A stretch of 64,000 nucleotides of DNA, from assembly GCA_022559845.1 (NCBI GenBank), contig CM040127.1:37162708-37226707 (forward strand). The letters run 5' to 3'. The notes under the pieces are model-generated. The model was not told where the DNA came from. It did no database searches and saw only the letters and a list, made by a program, of their open reading frames with translations. Shown here in pieces: positions 10,901 to 22,900 of the stretch. Made by a program: the position numbers and the translations under genes. This DNA is from Amorphophallus konjac (taxonomy: Eukaryota; Streptophyta; Magnoliopsida; Alismatales; Araceae). Positions within the stretch are counted from its first letter, which is position 1; every line of letters begins with the position of its first letter.

Positions 10901-13900
10901 AAGTTAGCCATCACACATAAGTTAACCATGATGGCACCTTTGCACAATATGGATTTACATAATGATATGCCTGCTAATAGGTTTCCAAGAATGTTTTTTT
11001 TTTGCAAATTTCATTTAAACAGTGGTTTCCATGCAAAAAATCTTAGAAAATTTATCCCTTTTCCATTTTACTTGTTTCTTCTATTACGTTTTGATGCTTA
11101 TCATTTTACAATTGGGCATTTGTTGAAAATAAACAGTAAGATTCTTCTGCATGTATCATTATTTAACAATAAGAAGCATTGCTACTTTTCATTCCACAAG
11201 TTTCTCATTGTCTGCTTTTTTTCTGTCAAGTGCTGATGGAATGCTATTCGGTGCATTGGGTAAATGTCCACTCTGTTCTGGTTCTCTCTGTTACTCTGAT
11301 GGCCAATATCGTTGTCATGGATATCTATCAGCATGGAGCAAATGTTCATATTCAACTATTGAACCTGTACGTCTCAAAGGAAAATGGAAGATACCAGAAG
11401 AAACAAATAATCAGTGTCTGTTGAAGGTACACAGTTTGGGGTCCTTGTGGAAGCCCTTAGCTTTGGAACCTTGCTAAAATTTTACTGCTTGTGTTTTGCA
11501 GTGGTTTAAATCTCAAAAGGCAAAAAAGCCTGAACGGGTTCTCCCTCCATCTTCACATAAACCTTCAATGGGCCATTTGGCTGACAGATTGTCTGAGTCA
11601 TCTAAAATGGAAGGATTGGAAAACTTGAAGGTTGCTATTGCTGGAAAGTTCAAGGAAACCATGGTATGGCCTACATGCTTCATTATTTCTTTTATTCTAT
11701 TATGCTTGTTCTCTCTTCTCTGTACTTTGTAAATTTGGAGAAGCTATGTATCACCCATTTGAATTATGAGCATAAATTAGATCGCTCGGGAATTAGTTAT
11801 GCTATGTTACTACTTATGCAGGAGGATTGGAAGAGTAAACTTGAGAGAGCAGGGGGCGAGGTTCATGCCAAAGTGAAGAAAGGTCTGTTACTTTAGTACT
11901 GCATCCTTTTCAACCTCTAGGAAATCATAATGCACACTGACTTACAGAGATAGTCTGCCGGCTCAGGTTGTGGGTGTGCTTTCATTGACCTGAGTTGAAC
12001 AATTTTTAGCGAGACCTAATGCATATATTCATCAAATTCTTTTTGGTGACCCTGACCCAATTAGTATTTCTCTGACCTCCTGTCAATGATTCACTGGGTT
12101 ACTTCACATTGGTATTAGAAAAAGGAAAGGATATCTATAGTGCTGTTGAAGCCAAAAATTTTGATTAAAAAAAGAGAAAAAAGGACACAAAAAAGAGGCC
12201 GGCCACCCCCTCCCTCATATGGGGGGTTTGGACCGGTTAAACCCTTCATTTGGGGGGTTTGGTCCGGATAAACCCCCTATTGGGGGGTTTGGACCGGGTA
12301 AACCCCTCATTTGGGGGTTTGGTGTGGATAAACCTCCTCATTGGGGAGTTGGACCGGGTAAACTCTCCCATCTGGGGAGTTTGGACCGGATAAAACCCCA
12401 AGGTGGGGAGTTTGGACCGGATAAACCCCCACGTTGGGGGTTTGGACCGGTTAAACCCCTCAATGGGGTATTTGGTCCGGTTAAAACCCCCTAATGGGGT
12501 ATTTGGACTGGTTAAAACTAGTAGGCTACTTTGCTCCAAATAAACCCCACATTCTTGGAGTTTGGTCTGGATAAAACCCTAGATTGGCCACTTTGGACCG
12601 GTTAAAACCCTGGATGGGCACGTTTGGACCGGTTAAACTTGGTAACCGCTCCTGGGCTCTATAAATACCCTAGTGGGACCACCAGGCGAAACACACGGAC
12701 ATATGGAGAGATCGCAGAGAGGCAAAGCTTTGAAGATCCTTGTGCTTGTTCTTTTAAAGGCCCATCCTTCGAGAGGGTTTGTGCTTGTGTTGTGCTTGTG
12801 TTTGTGCTCATAGTGAGGGTATATTATAAAACTTTCTCTTCTAGTCTGTGCACAACATGATCTTCATGTGATTTACGTAATTTCTTTGGGGAAGATGATG
12901 TAATCCCCCAACTCCCAGTTCATGTAAAAAAGGCCCATTTGGGCCTCACAATTGTGTAAAAATCTGGAATACACTCAGGAAATGTATACAAGTCCTATTC
13001 ATCCGCAAAAAAAGGTCTTGTAAAATTCGAGAATTTGTCGAGAAAGCGGGTGAATCCCTCAAAATGGGACTTTGGATAGGTTAAAGCCCTAGAATGGGCA
13101 CTTAGGTCCGGATAAAACCCTGTGTTGTGGACTTTGCCCCCGTTAAACCTATAAAACCCTCAAACTGGGATTTTGGACCGGTTAAAGCTTTAGAATTGGC
13201 ACTTTGGTCTGGATAAAACTTTAGGTTGGAGACTTTGTCCCATTTAAACCCATAAAACCCTCAAATTGAGACTCTGGACCGGTTAAAGCCCTAGAATGGG
13301 CACTTTGGTGCAGATAAAACCCTAGGTTGGGGACTTTGCCCTGGTTAAACCCATAAAACTCTCAAACTGGGACTTTAGACTGGTTAAAGCCCTAGAATGG
13401 GCACTTTGGTCCACATAAAATCCTAGGTTGGGGGCTTTGCCTCGGTTAAACCATAAAACCCTTAAAGTGATACCTTGGACCAGTTAAAGCCATAGAATAG
13501 GCACTCTGGACCGGTTAAAATCCTAAACATGGTATTTTGGACCGGTTAAACCCCCTAACAAGGCATTTGGTCCGATTAAGACCTCAAATAGGTACTTTGC
13601 TTTGGATAAATTCCTCATTCTTAGAGTTTGGTCTGGATAAAACTCTGGGTTGGCCCTTTTACAAAAAGGGTTTGCATAGATGCTCTCGTGGTTATGTCCC
13701 TTGTCCCACTTCTTGGAGAAGATTATAAGAAAATTTTCTTCTAGGGGGCGGAAGGGGGGGTTTTTCCTCCTTTGGCCCCCGCAAGGGGGAGTTACGTTGA
13801 CATACGCATGAAGCTGGACCACAATCTATGAGAGCTCAAGAAAGAGAAACAATCTCTCAAGAGTCTTTGGCCAACACGCCTCCACCAAGGAGGGGCATGC

Positions 13901-16900
13901 ACCCCATGCCAAGATTACACGAAAACTCCTGTCCAGTCTACGTGTTACAAAATACTCCATGTCTATACAAACTACACAAATACCCCCGAACTTTTCTTGG
14001 AGTTGCAAGTCAACCCTTACTCAAGGGAAAATCTCAAATAAATCCAAAGGGGGTTCAAAATCTCAAATAAATCCATTCATGATTGCAAATAAATCCAGAA
14101 AGGGTCTGTGGCTGCAAATAAACCCAGAAAATGTTCAAAACCTCAAATAAATCCAAAAAGAGTCTAAAATTGTAGAAATATCTGGGGAGGGTCAAAAACT
14201 GTAGAAATATCCAAGAAGGGTCCAAAACTGCAGAAATATCCAGGAGGGGTCTAAAATTATAGGAATACCCCCGGTAGGGTTAGAAATTGTAAATATATCA
14301 AAAAAAGGGTTTGATCTCTATGAAACTCAAATTCAACGATCTGTTCTGGTGGTTGAAGAATTCCAAATGTAAATCAAATGACCCGATGTTTTAGACGAGG
14401 TTGACATCCCTCCCTACCCGGGTGACTTTGCGAGAAGTCTTATATTTTGTTTTGGTCCCTCTGATCATGGAATGGACTCTCTCTGAGGAGGTAAGGTTGC
14501 ACATGTGGGGGCTACACGAGTGGCCAGTGCGGTGTCCATTTGATGAGAGGCGCATCGTATCAGACGATTGGGATTCGAGTGTTGGACCTTTCCCCACTGA
14601 CTACAGTCAGTGTTAATTTTCATCGGCATAACGTCCGAATACCCTTGTTTAATTGTCAACAATAAGGCCTAGAATTTCGCTCCAAGGTTCTAGTCGAGGA
14701 CATATCAGCATATGTAGCTTGTATCGCACCTTTGACTCCCAGTGGGTGACCATAAAATGTGCAAGGGGTAGGACTTGGCTAAGACCAGGTTGAAATGGGC
14801 AACACCCTATTGTATCTAGGGAGAAGAGTGAGCTGAGGAGCCCAAGAGTGCACCAGGGTGCCCCGTTGATTATGTGAATATTAGGGGTGTTTTGGTAATT
14901 TGATATGTCTAGGGGCACTATGGTAATTTTACGTTGCTAGAAGTTTTATCACAATCTAGGGTGGCCGCCAGGCAAGGATTGACTCTGAAAGGCTCAAGGG
15001 TTGTTTTCAAGAGCCGTTGGGAATTATCAAGGCATCTCAAGGTTGGAAGGGCGTTTTCGTAATTTGGACGTGACCTTATATGGAGTGGTCTGTGAAAGAC
15101 ACTAGGGTCGCTGGACCATTTGTAGGCATTTCTTGAGTGTGGAGATGTCGTGAAGTCCTTAAAGGCGATGCGCACTCTTAGCTCCTGAAGGAAGGACATA
15201 TATGTACTTTTCCTTATAGGAGGACTTTATTCGCAATTTTCCTTAACTGGCACGCACCGGGGGCAGTCTCACACACCCTTGCAAATTTTCATAAATTACA
15301 TTACAAAAGTTGTCGACGGGTTGTCAATTGTATACAGTATCGTTGTCCTGAGGCGAACGTATGTTCAATTCTAATATCCTCGGGAAAGGCATTATAGTCA
15401 TTTCACATTTTCATAACTGAATTAAATTTTCCTTCGGCACCCGGAGGATATAAGAACATGACTCGTAGGGTCATGATTACAAGACTCGCATAGGGGCATA
15501 AGTACAAATCTCACACAGGGGCATAACCACGGAGCCCACGTAGGGGCATAAATATAAGACCCACATAGGGGCACAAATACAAGACCCGCATAGGGGCCCA
15601 ACAACAAAGCCCGCGTAGGGGCATAAATACAAGCCCGGAGAGTTACATACTCGAAGTGGGCCAAAACAACAAACGAGAGCCTTCTTCTTCTCTTTTCCGT
15701 AGAGAAACTCCAAGTCCAAAAGTCATCTTCAAGTGAGCCCCGTAGGGGGTATTTATAGAAGGTGAGGGAGCGGCCTGGGGTGGGCCGAACCCGGGCGGGT
15801 CTGAGCCACCCCGGTCAGGTTCCCCCAAAATTTTTTTTTTGGAATGGGCAGGCGAAACCCCGGGACTGCCCCGCCCCGGGACTGCCCCGCCCCGGGCAGG
15901 TCCGCGCGGACCTGCCTGGGGTCGGGGGGTCCTGGGCGGGTCCTGCCTGGGCAGGCCTGCCCGGGGTTGCGGGACCCCAAGCGGACCTGCCCGGGGCCGG
16001 CCGACCCCGGGCGGGTTCCCCCTGCCCGTGAGGACCTGTGCTGCCGAGGGGAGGAACCTGCCCGGGGGCCGCGACCCCGAGCGGACCTGCCCGGGGCCGG
16101 CCGACCCCGGGCGGGTTCCCCCTGCCCGTGCGGACCTGTGCTGCCGCGGGGGGGAACCTGCCCGGGGGAGGCCGTCCCCGGGCGGGTCCCTCCACCCCGG
16201 GTGGGCTGGGACCCTCTTTATAAACCCATAAAAAGGAATTTTTTTGCTTTAAACCCCGCTGCACGCCGCGTGAGAGAGAGAGGAGCTTCTCCGTGCTTGT
16301 TCGTCGTCTTCCTTGCACCGTTCGTCGAGGGAGGGAGCCTTCTTCCATCACGAGAGACATGGTATACGCCGTTGGGACTGCGGAAGAGGTGTGCATAGCA
16401 CGTTTTTCTCTCCTTCTTTGTGGCGAGGTTTACTTTTTTGTGTGCATTAACCCCGGAACCACATGACCATGACGGTCTCTATGGATTCATTCCGGGTTGT
16501 GGCCACTCTCTTGCTGCAAAACGCATTGGACTGAACCAATTATCGGACTATGGAGTCCCGATAGAGCGGAGATATTCCGTGAAGTGGCGCTATGCCGATT
16601 CCACAACCTCGGTTTACACTGGAATGATTATCCGTGTTAGATTGGGCATTAGTTTTTGTACTTCATCCCAATTATTGTAGGGATTTTTTTTTTTGGTTGC
16701 GACACCCGACTATGTAATCGGGATTTCATGTATTTTGTAAAGATGAATCTAAAGAATGAAATGTTTAGTTTTCTTTTGCAAATGTGTATCTCTAATGGAT
16801 GATCTCTTTGATCAAATCTGTTAGATAAAATCTCCAATATTGCAGCAGATATTGTAGAGGTCGAAAAGCGTTTCTTTGATAGTTAATCAAGGGTATTCGG

Positions 16901-19900
16901 ACTTTACGCCGATGTAAATAATCATCAACTATGGTCGTTAGGGAAATGTCTTGTACCTGAACTCAAATCGTCTGATAAACTTAAATTTGTGGAAATAACA
17001 ATACATCCCCTACTTAAATATCCACTAATTTGCATTTTCTTCTTCAAAGAAATATTTATTTATTTCTGTGTTAAACAAGTGCATGCACACGCAAATCATT
17101 CGAACCTGGAGTTACTAGATGCTTTGCTGCACAACAGGGACTAATTGCTTGGTTGTGAGTGGAGACTTGGATGATGCAGACCCAGAAATCAGGAAGGCTC
17201 GGTAGGCTCCTTTGTTTTGTATGTTCATGCTATTCTTTTCCTGGTGTACATTTTCTACTTAAAAGGCCGTATAATGGATAAGCATATCTTGGCAGGAGGA
17301 TGAAATTGCCTTTTGTGAGGGAGGACTATTTAGTTGACTGTATCAGTAAGCAGAAGAAGCTTCCTTTTGACTTGTACAAGGTTGAATCAATAAGTGAGAC
17401 TTCCAGAGGTGGTATACTCACAGTGAAAGTAAAGGGGCGAAGTGCTGTTCATGAGTCATCTGCTCTTCAGGATTCTGGTCACATTCTTGAGGATGGGAAG
17501 AGCATCTATAATACAACTTTAAGCATGTCCGACCTTTCCACTGGTATCAACAGGTATTCTTTCCAAAAATCCTCATCTTCATGTTTGATATTAACTATAT
17601 TGTGGAAATCCTTGTAGATAGACTGAACTAATGGGTGAACTTGTGGTGTTTGCTACCAGATTTTTTGAAAATAAGCTTAGTGTGTCTATATAATGTTGGA
17701 ATGCTTGTTAACTTTTCCTTGGGAAGAGTTTGTCCATCTGAAAGTAACTCTCTTCTCAAGGTCTATTAAAATTGCTTCTAAGGTTGCATGATTCATGCTC
17801 CATGAGTTAGGTTTGGTTTACCTAAATAGTAGTTGCATAAAGGTTTATGATTTATTTAGAAATCTTTTTTTATTAAATTTGATCCTGGAGGGACCAAGGA
17901 GAACATGCTTAGTGCTTGCGGGTAGTTTTGGGAATGGCATGCAGCTTTCCTTCGTTCACTTTGTAATGCAGCAGTCTAAGGACATGGCTGTAAGATGTAG
18001 AGGCCCTGGGATATAAGGAGGCAGCTTCTCCATAAACTACCAATATGAACTAAACTCCTTTTGCCAGCAACCCTGATGAAGAGCACATGAAGAGCACTTA
18101 CTCAAAGGGCAAAGGCCGTGCTGACATTGGATGAAACCCTTGTGAGCCAAAGTTGGGAAGCAAACCAAAGTTGTAAGGGGGAAACCCAGTTCTGAGTCCA
18201 TGTAAAATGGCATCCCAAAACCATATGGTAATAGGAGGCAGATGCAACATAAGGAGGTGACGGCTCTGTGAACTTCCAATGTTGGACGAAACAGCTTTCT
18301 TCAGCACGGTATATAAGGACCGGGGGTGTAAAATAAAGCCTGATATCCTGGTAACCTTTACTGATGCGAAATGATTTCATTGGATTAAAAGATAGAAGAA
18401 TCTTTTGATAAGTCATCGGAATATAAAATGGATGCAGTTGCATTGGTGTCCAACCTTCCAATAATGTTCCTGGAAATGAGCTGAAGGGAATAAGGTAAAT
18501 AATATATAACGAATCGTGAGTGACTTGTATTGTAGTGTATGGAACATAACCAATAAACATTCACTTTTCTTTGTTGTATGCCAGCTTTTCCTCTAGGATA
18601 TGAATTGATAAGTTTCTGATGAACTTTGGAAATTCTTCATCTAAATCGGAGTTGGAGTTTCGTCATGTAACATGTTTTAGAAACATTACAAAATCAGATG
18701 CATGTGAGTCTGATTCTAACCTGGTTGCGGCATGTGATTAAGGGTGTTTCTGAATGCAAGAATACACTGCACTTGGATCCTCTTTTCCACTGCTTTCTCA
18801 AAAGTTAAAGTGGCCTTTGCGTGTCATACATTGCAGGGATTCTAACTCTTGTCGGCATCTTTTGTGTCTCTTGTCATGGAACTTAGAAATGTCTCACATT
18901 TGTGTTCCTTTTTTGCATATGTCATGATCAGTTGAATATCAAATTTAAGATTAAGTTTTCATATTGATTGACAAGTATTCATAAATTCTCTTTCATTTTT
19001 CCTTGTTAATCTGTTGATGCTTGTTCCTTGTTTTGCTGTTCACTCTAGATATGTACTGAATTTTGAAGAAAGCCAATTTTTTGTATTAGGCTATTAGCTA
19101 AAGGCAGAATATATATGGTCGAAAACATAAATAATAGTTTACTTAAAACATGCCTGGTTAGATAAACTGGGCTTCCCTTGGCACCTTGCAGCTCTTGCCT
19201 TGTTGCTAAAGTAGTAAAGGGGCAAGCCACTGTGGCTGGTCACCTCAGATACCTTGACAACTTTGACTAGTATATTTTTAGACGGAGAATGGATGGATTA
19301 GTGGGTTTAATTAGCAGGTGTTAGGTGACATAATGATGGTCGTATCCAATCTATTGTTCTAAATGTTTCAAGGAGATCTGACTAATAGTCAGATGTTTCC
19401 ATTCGATTTCTTCTCTGTAATGAGTAGATGTTAGACATTCATACTCCATCTGTTCTTATTCCAATAGTTGGCTGCGTTCTAACACATTGTATTTTTGCAT
19501 GAAGTTATTATATCCTCCAAATCATCCAAGAGGATAAGGGGTCAGATTGTTATGTTTTCCGGAAGTGGGGAAGGGTTGGAAATGATAAGATTGGTGGGAA
19601 AAAGCTTGATGGGATGTCAAAGTTTGAGGCTATTGATGAATTTAAACGTCTGTTTCTTGAGAAGACTGGAAATACGTGGGAAGCTTGGGAACAGAGGCAG
19701 CAGTTTGAGAAGCAACCGGGAAGATTTTTCCCTCTAGACATTGTAAAAATCCCCCCTCTCTTCACCATTTTTTTTAATTATCTTCCGAAGTGTTGTCATC
19801 TTTGTCATGATTATCAAAAACTTGATGACAGGATTATGGGGTCAAACAAGCCTCAAAAAAGAAAGACTCTAACATCATGAAAAGCTTATTGGCTCCACAG

Positions 19901-22900
19901 CTGGTGGAACTGATGAAGATGCTTTTTGATGTTGAGACATACAGGTTGCGATTCTCTCCTTTTAGGTCTGGTTTTATTGAGCTTCACAAAAGGTATGCAA
20001 GACTGACCTCCTTTTCTTTAGGGCTGCTATGATGGAGTTTGAAATCAACATGTCTGAAATGCCACTTGGAAAACTAAGCAAGGAAAACATCCAGAAAGGT
20101 AAGTTCTCCATAAAAGTTATTTGGATGACTCCAATCAATGTGTGGGAAGTTGTAGTGTACAGGGATAAGTCTTTGTTATGGAGCGTGAAATATGTGATTT
20201 GTTGAATTTTATTTGTGGAACTTTCTTGTCGGTTTTGCAGGTTTTGAAGCACTGACAGAAATACAGAATTTGTTAAATGATACTGACAAATATGATCCAT
20301 CTGTTAAGAGGAGCTTAATTGTTGATGCAAGCAATCGATTTTTCACCTTGATTCCTTCTATTCATCCACGTGTTATTGACGATGTTGATGATTTTAAAGC
20401 AAAGGTGACTTTGTACCTCTTCCTCTTTTTACAGACAGTTTGAGCTTTTCCTGTGCCCAGGCTTAGATGGCAGATTGGCAGAACCTTGCTCCATTTCTGA
20501 TCGCCTGAACAGCTTAGGTTTTTTGTGCACCCAGGCTTTGATGGTCAGATTGTCAGAACCTTGCTCCATCGCTGTTCTTAAAATTAAGTGCTAATTCAGA
20601 ACCAAGATATGCCTTCTTGTATTATGCCTTTTCAAATCTGTGCCACATACTGGCGCCTCTCCCTTGCTCTTTCTTCTTGAAAGATTTTCCTTCCGCCCAT
20701 ACTTTTAATAAAATGGGGTACATTTAGGAAAACAAGGTTATACTAGAGGAGCTTGACAATACTATCCTAGCAGCACCGTTGATTCACATCGGAAATGCTT
20801 AGTGCAATATATCAAAGATAACAGGCCATTTCTGAAGAAATTGAATTCTCAGGCAAGGGATTCATTGTTGTTAAGTAGCCTTCAACTTGTTTATCAGCTG
20901 ATACGTTACAAATAAGGCATTTCTTAGTCAGTTAATTGTGGTTCTTGTGTTCATCTTCAAAGGAAAAGGACTGCATCTTGTCCATTTGCTTGCCATATTC
21001 CTTTTTCAATTACAATGGTGTCATAGACAATTGATTTTTTTTGAACTTTTAGAGCATCCCCCCAACCCCCCAACCCAATATCATATTTTGATATCAACCC
21101 ACAAATCTCAACCGTATTTTGAAGCCCCCACACTTTCTTTGAGTTTAAAAATATCTCCCGTAGTAAATGGACATTGAAGAAGAAACAGTGTTCAATGAGC
21201 ATTTGTGAGAATATTTATTCAATGTTGTTAAGGTTTAGTCCCTCATTAGATAATCTGTGGGCACTTCCTTCTTTGTCTGTGGAGGATTCCCTCAATTGAA
21301 TGCCTAGGTTTTGGGATTGTGTTTGGGCTTTAACATAACCCATTCAATAATGCTACTTATATCGTAACCATTTGGGTTCGGCTTCAGGGGATTGTTTAGG
21401 TTTAGTCTCACATCGAATAATCTGTGGGTATCTTCCCTCTTTAACTATGGAGGATTCCCTCAACTCATCACCTAAGTTTTGGGTTCAAGTTTGGGCCTTC
21501 GAAATGACAAAATCACTCACTCTTGATAAATTTCTAAAAAATTATTAAATCTCCCCATTTCTCTCTCCCCCTTGCCTATGTGTGCACGCATGCATGTGTG
21601 GGCTGCAGCTGGCAGTGGCAGTTTGCCCCCCTCTCTCTGTGCCTAGTCTGAATCTCTCTCTCTCATTAAGGTTAACCGTGGGATGAAAGGGGGATTCCCA
21701 TGGTTCCACCTTCAAGTTCTGTTTGAAAACTGATGCACAGGGTTATCGTAAGGATGCAAAAAGAAGAATTAAAAAGGGTTGGGATGAGGTGGGTTGATAT
21801 CCAAGTATGACAGATTTCATGGTATTGCAAAGTTTCCTTTAGTCAATAAACATGGTACATCCAGAACGCTTGACGCCAAGACACATCCTGATGTATAAAC
21901 ATGTATCTAGAAACATGAACTATCCAGTCATGGAGCATTAAAAAAAACTATCCAGTCATGGAAACAAACAGCTGAAGTTCTGAGCTACCAAACTTTGTAC
22001 CTCGTAATAATTCCCGTTGGCATTCATTGACTTATGGTATTCCTAGAGTTGGTGTTGGGAGGTTGTCCTTTGAGATGAGAAACTTTCCTGATGCCAAAGG
22101 CTGTTTCTTGCTACCGGTTCAAGAATAAACCTCTTGGATGCACTCTTGCTAAAGCTTCCCATTTATTTATACCCCTTTCCTGTAGTGCCAACTTCAGTGG
22201 AATGCGGAATGGAGGTCTTCAAGTAATTCCTTTGCAAGCTGCCCCATGTGTGTGTAAATATTCCTAACTTAATTAAGTAATGGCAAGATCTGTTGGGTTT
22301 TGTAGAGAAACCTGAAAAAAATCGTTGAATAATACTTCCCAAGTGACTATGGAGTTAAGGAGAGAAAGTGATGATCTTTGGACTGTCACTGAGGATAGAC
22401 ATCACAAAGAGTATGCTTGGTGAAATGTGTATGCACTAAACACTGAAAAGAGAACAGGAGAGTAAAATGGGATGGGATTGGACAGTAACAACAGTATTGA
22501 AAAGAGCAAATATCAGTTAGTGAGGCTCCCCCTCCCCCAACAATTACTACACATAAATGATTATATATATCATTAGCAACTACAATACTATGTTGGGTCA
22601 GGTGGCTGAGGAGTGGTATAACAATATAGTGAGCATTTTATGTTTTTTGAAGGGGATTTGTTTAGTTTATAAAATTGGTGGTGCAATCCACTTTTTCTTC
22701 TAGAAAAGGAATAACTCTGCAATGATATTGGGTAATGTGGATGATCCTAATTTTTGATATTAAGGTAATGAGGGGTTCTTGTGGTTCAAATGCTCGTAAA
22801 GGATGGCTTGCAGTTGCAGGAAGGTCGTGGTTCATGTCACTCTGATTTTCTACAGATGAAAATACCATGTTCTCCCAAGCACTGCCAATTAAGTGGAGAT

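Larger units (their letters stand above)
9464..11062. mobile_element. Pack-MULE-like element with long terminal inverted repeats
   Basis: The segment from about 9,464 to 9,600 is matched in inverted orientation by about 10,935-11,062, at roughly 80% identity over more than 120 bases. For example TTAGCAGGTATATCGTTATG on the left corresponds to TTAGCAGGCATATCATTATG on the reverse strand at the right. Long terminal inverted repeats around a GC-rich, gene-derived interior are typical of Mutator-like elements that carry host gene fragments. The interior holds an antisense PPR fragment. I did not find a clear 9-bp target duplication or any transposase, so the copy is old and non-autonomous. Confidence 0.7.
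8531..11230 (+). other. PARP1 intron (2.7 kb) with nested transposons
   Basis: This intron separates the linker/PADR1 exon from the Zn3 exon and is split inside a Cys codon (TG|T). About 1.6 kb of it is the Pack-MULE-like element described below. The rest is AT-rich unique sequence with a C-run near 8,975, a G-run near 9,090 and a GGGAGGGAAGGG-type purine tract near 9,165-9,210. Confidence 0.85.
11883..17137 (+). other. PARP1 BRCT intron (5.3 kb), rich in minisatellites
   Basis: The intron runs from AAAG|GT at 11,883 to ACAACAG|GG at 17,137 and interrupts the start of the BRCT domain. It contains five separate tandem arrays (listed individually) and two TATA-like boxes (12,659 and 16,197). 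A 40-45-bp sequence occurs in opposite orientations at about 14,617-14,657 and 16,882-16,925. The remaining sequence is non-coding. It looks like a pile of LTR-like or other repeat insertions, but no pair of LTR ends could be defined. Confidence 0.75.

Noticed and set aside
15762..16398. Overlapping long ORFs of up to 193 codons on both strands
   Set aside because: They come from a very GC-rich tandem repeat with few stop codons. The residues are low-complexity Gly/Pro/Arg and no domain is visible.
18102..18560. 152-codon minus-strand ORF in a PARP1 intron
   Set aside because: No recognisable motif, no relation to neighbouring repeats, and no splice or promoter signal that would support a gene.
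21226..21503. Cassandra-type TRIM with a 5S rRNA-like LTR
   Set aside because: The wording is TRIM-like, but I could not find the 5S rRNA internal promoter boxes or the usual iMet primer site after the first repeat.
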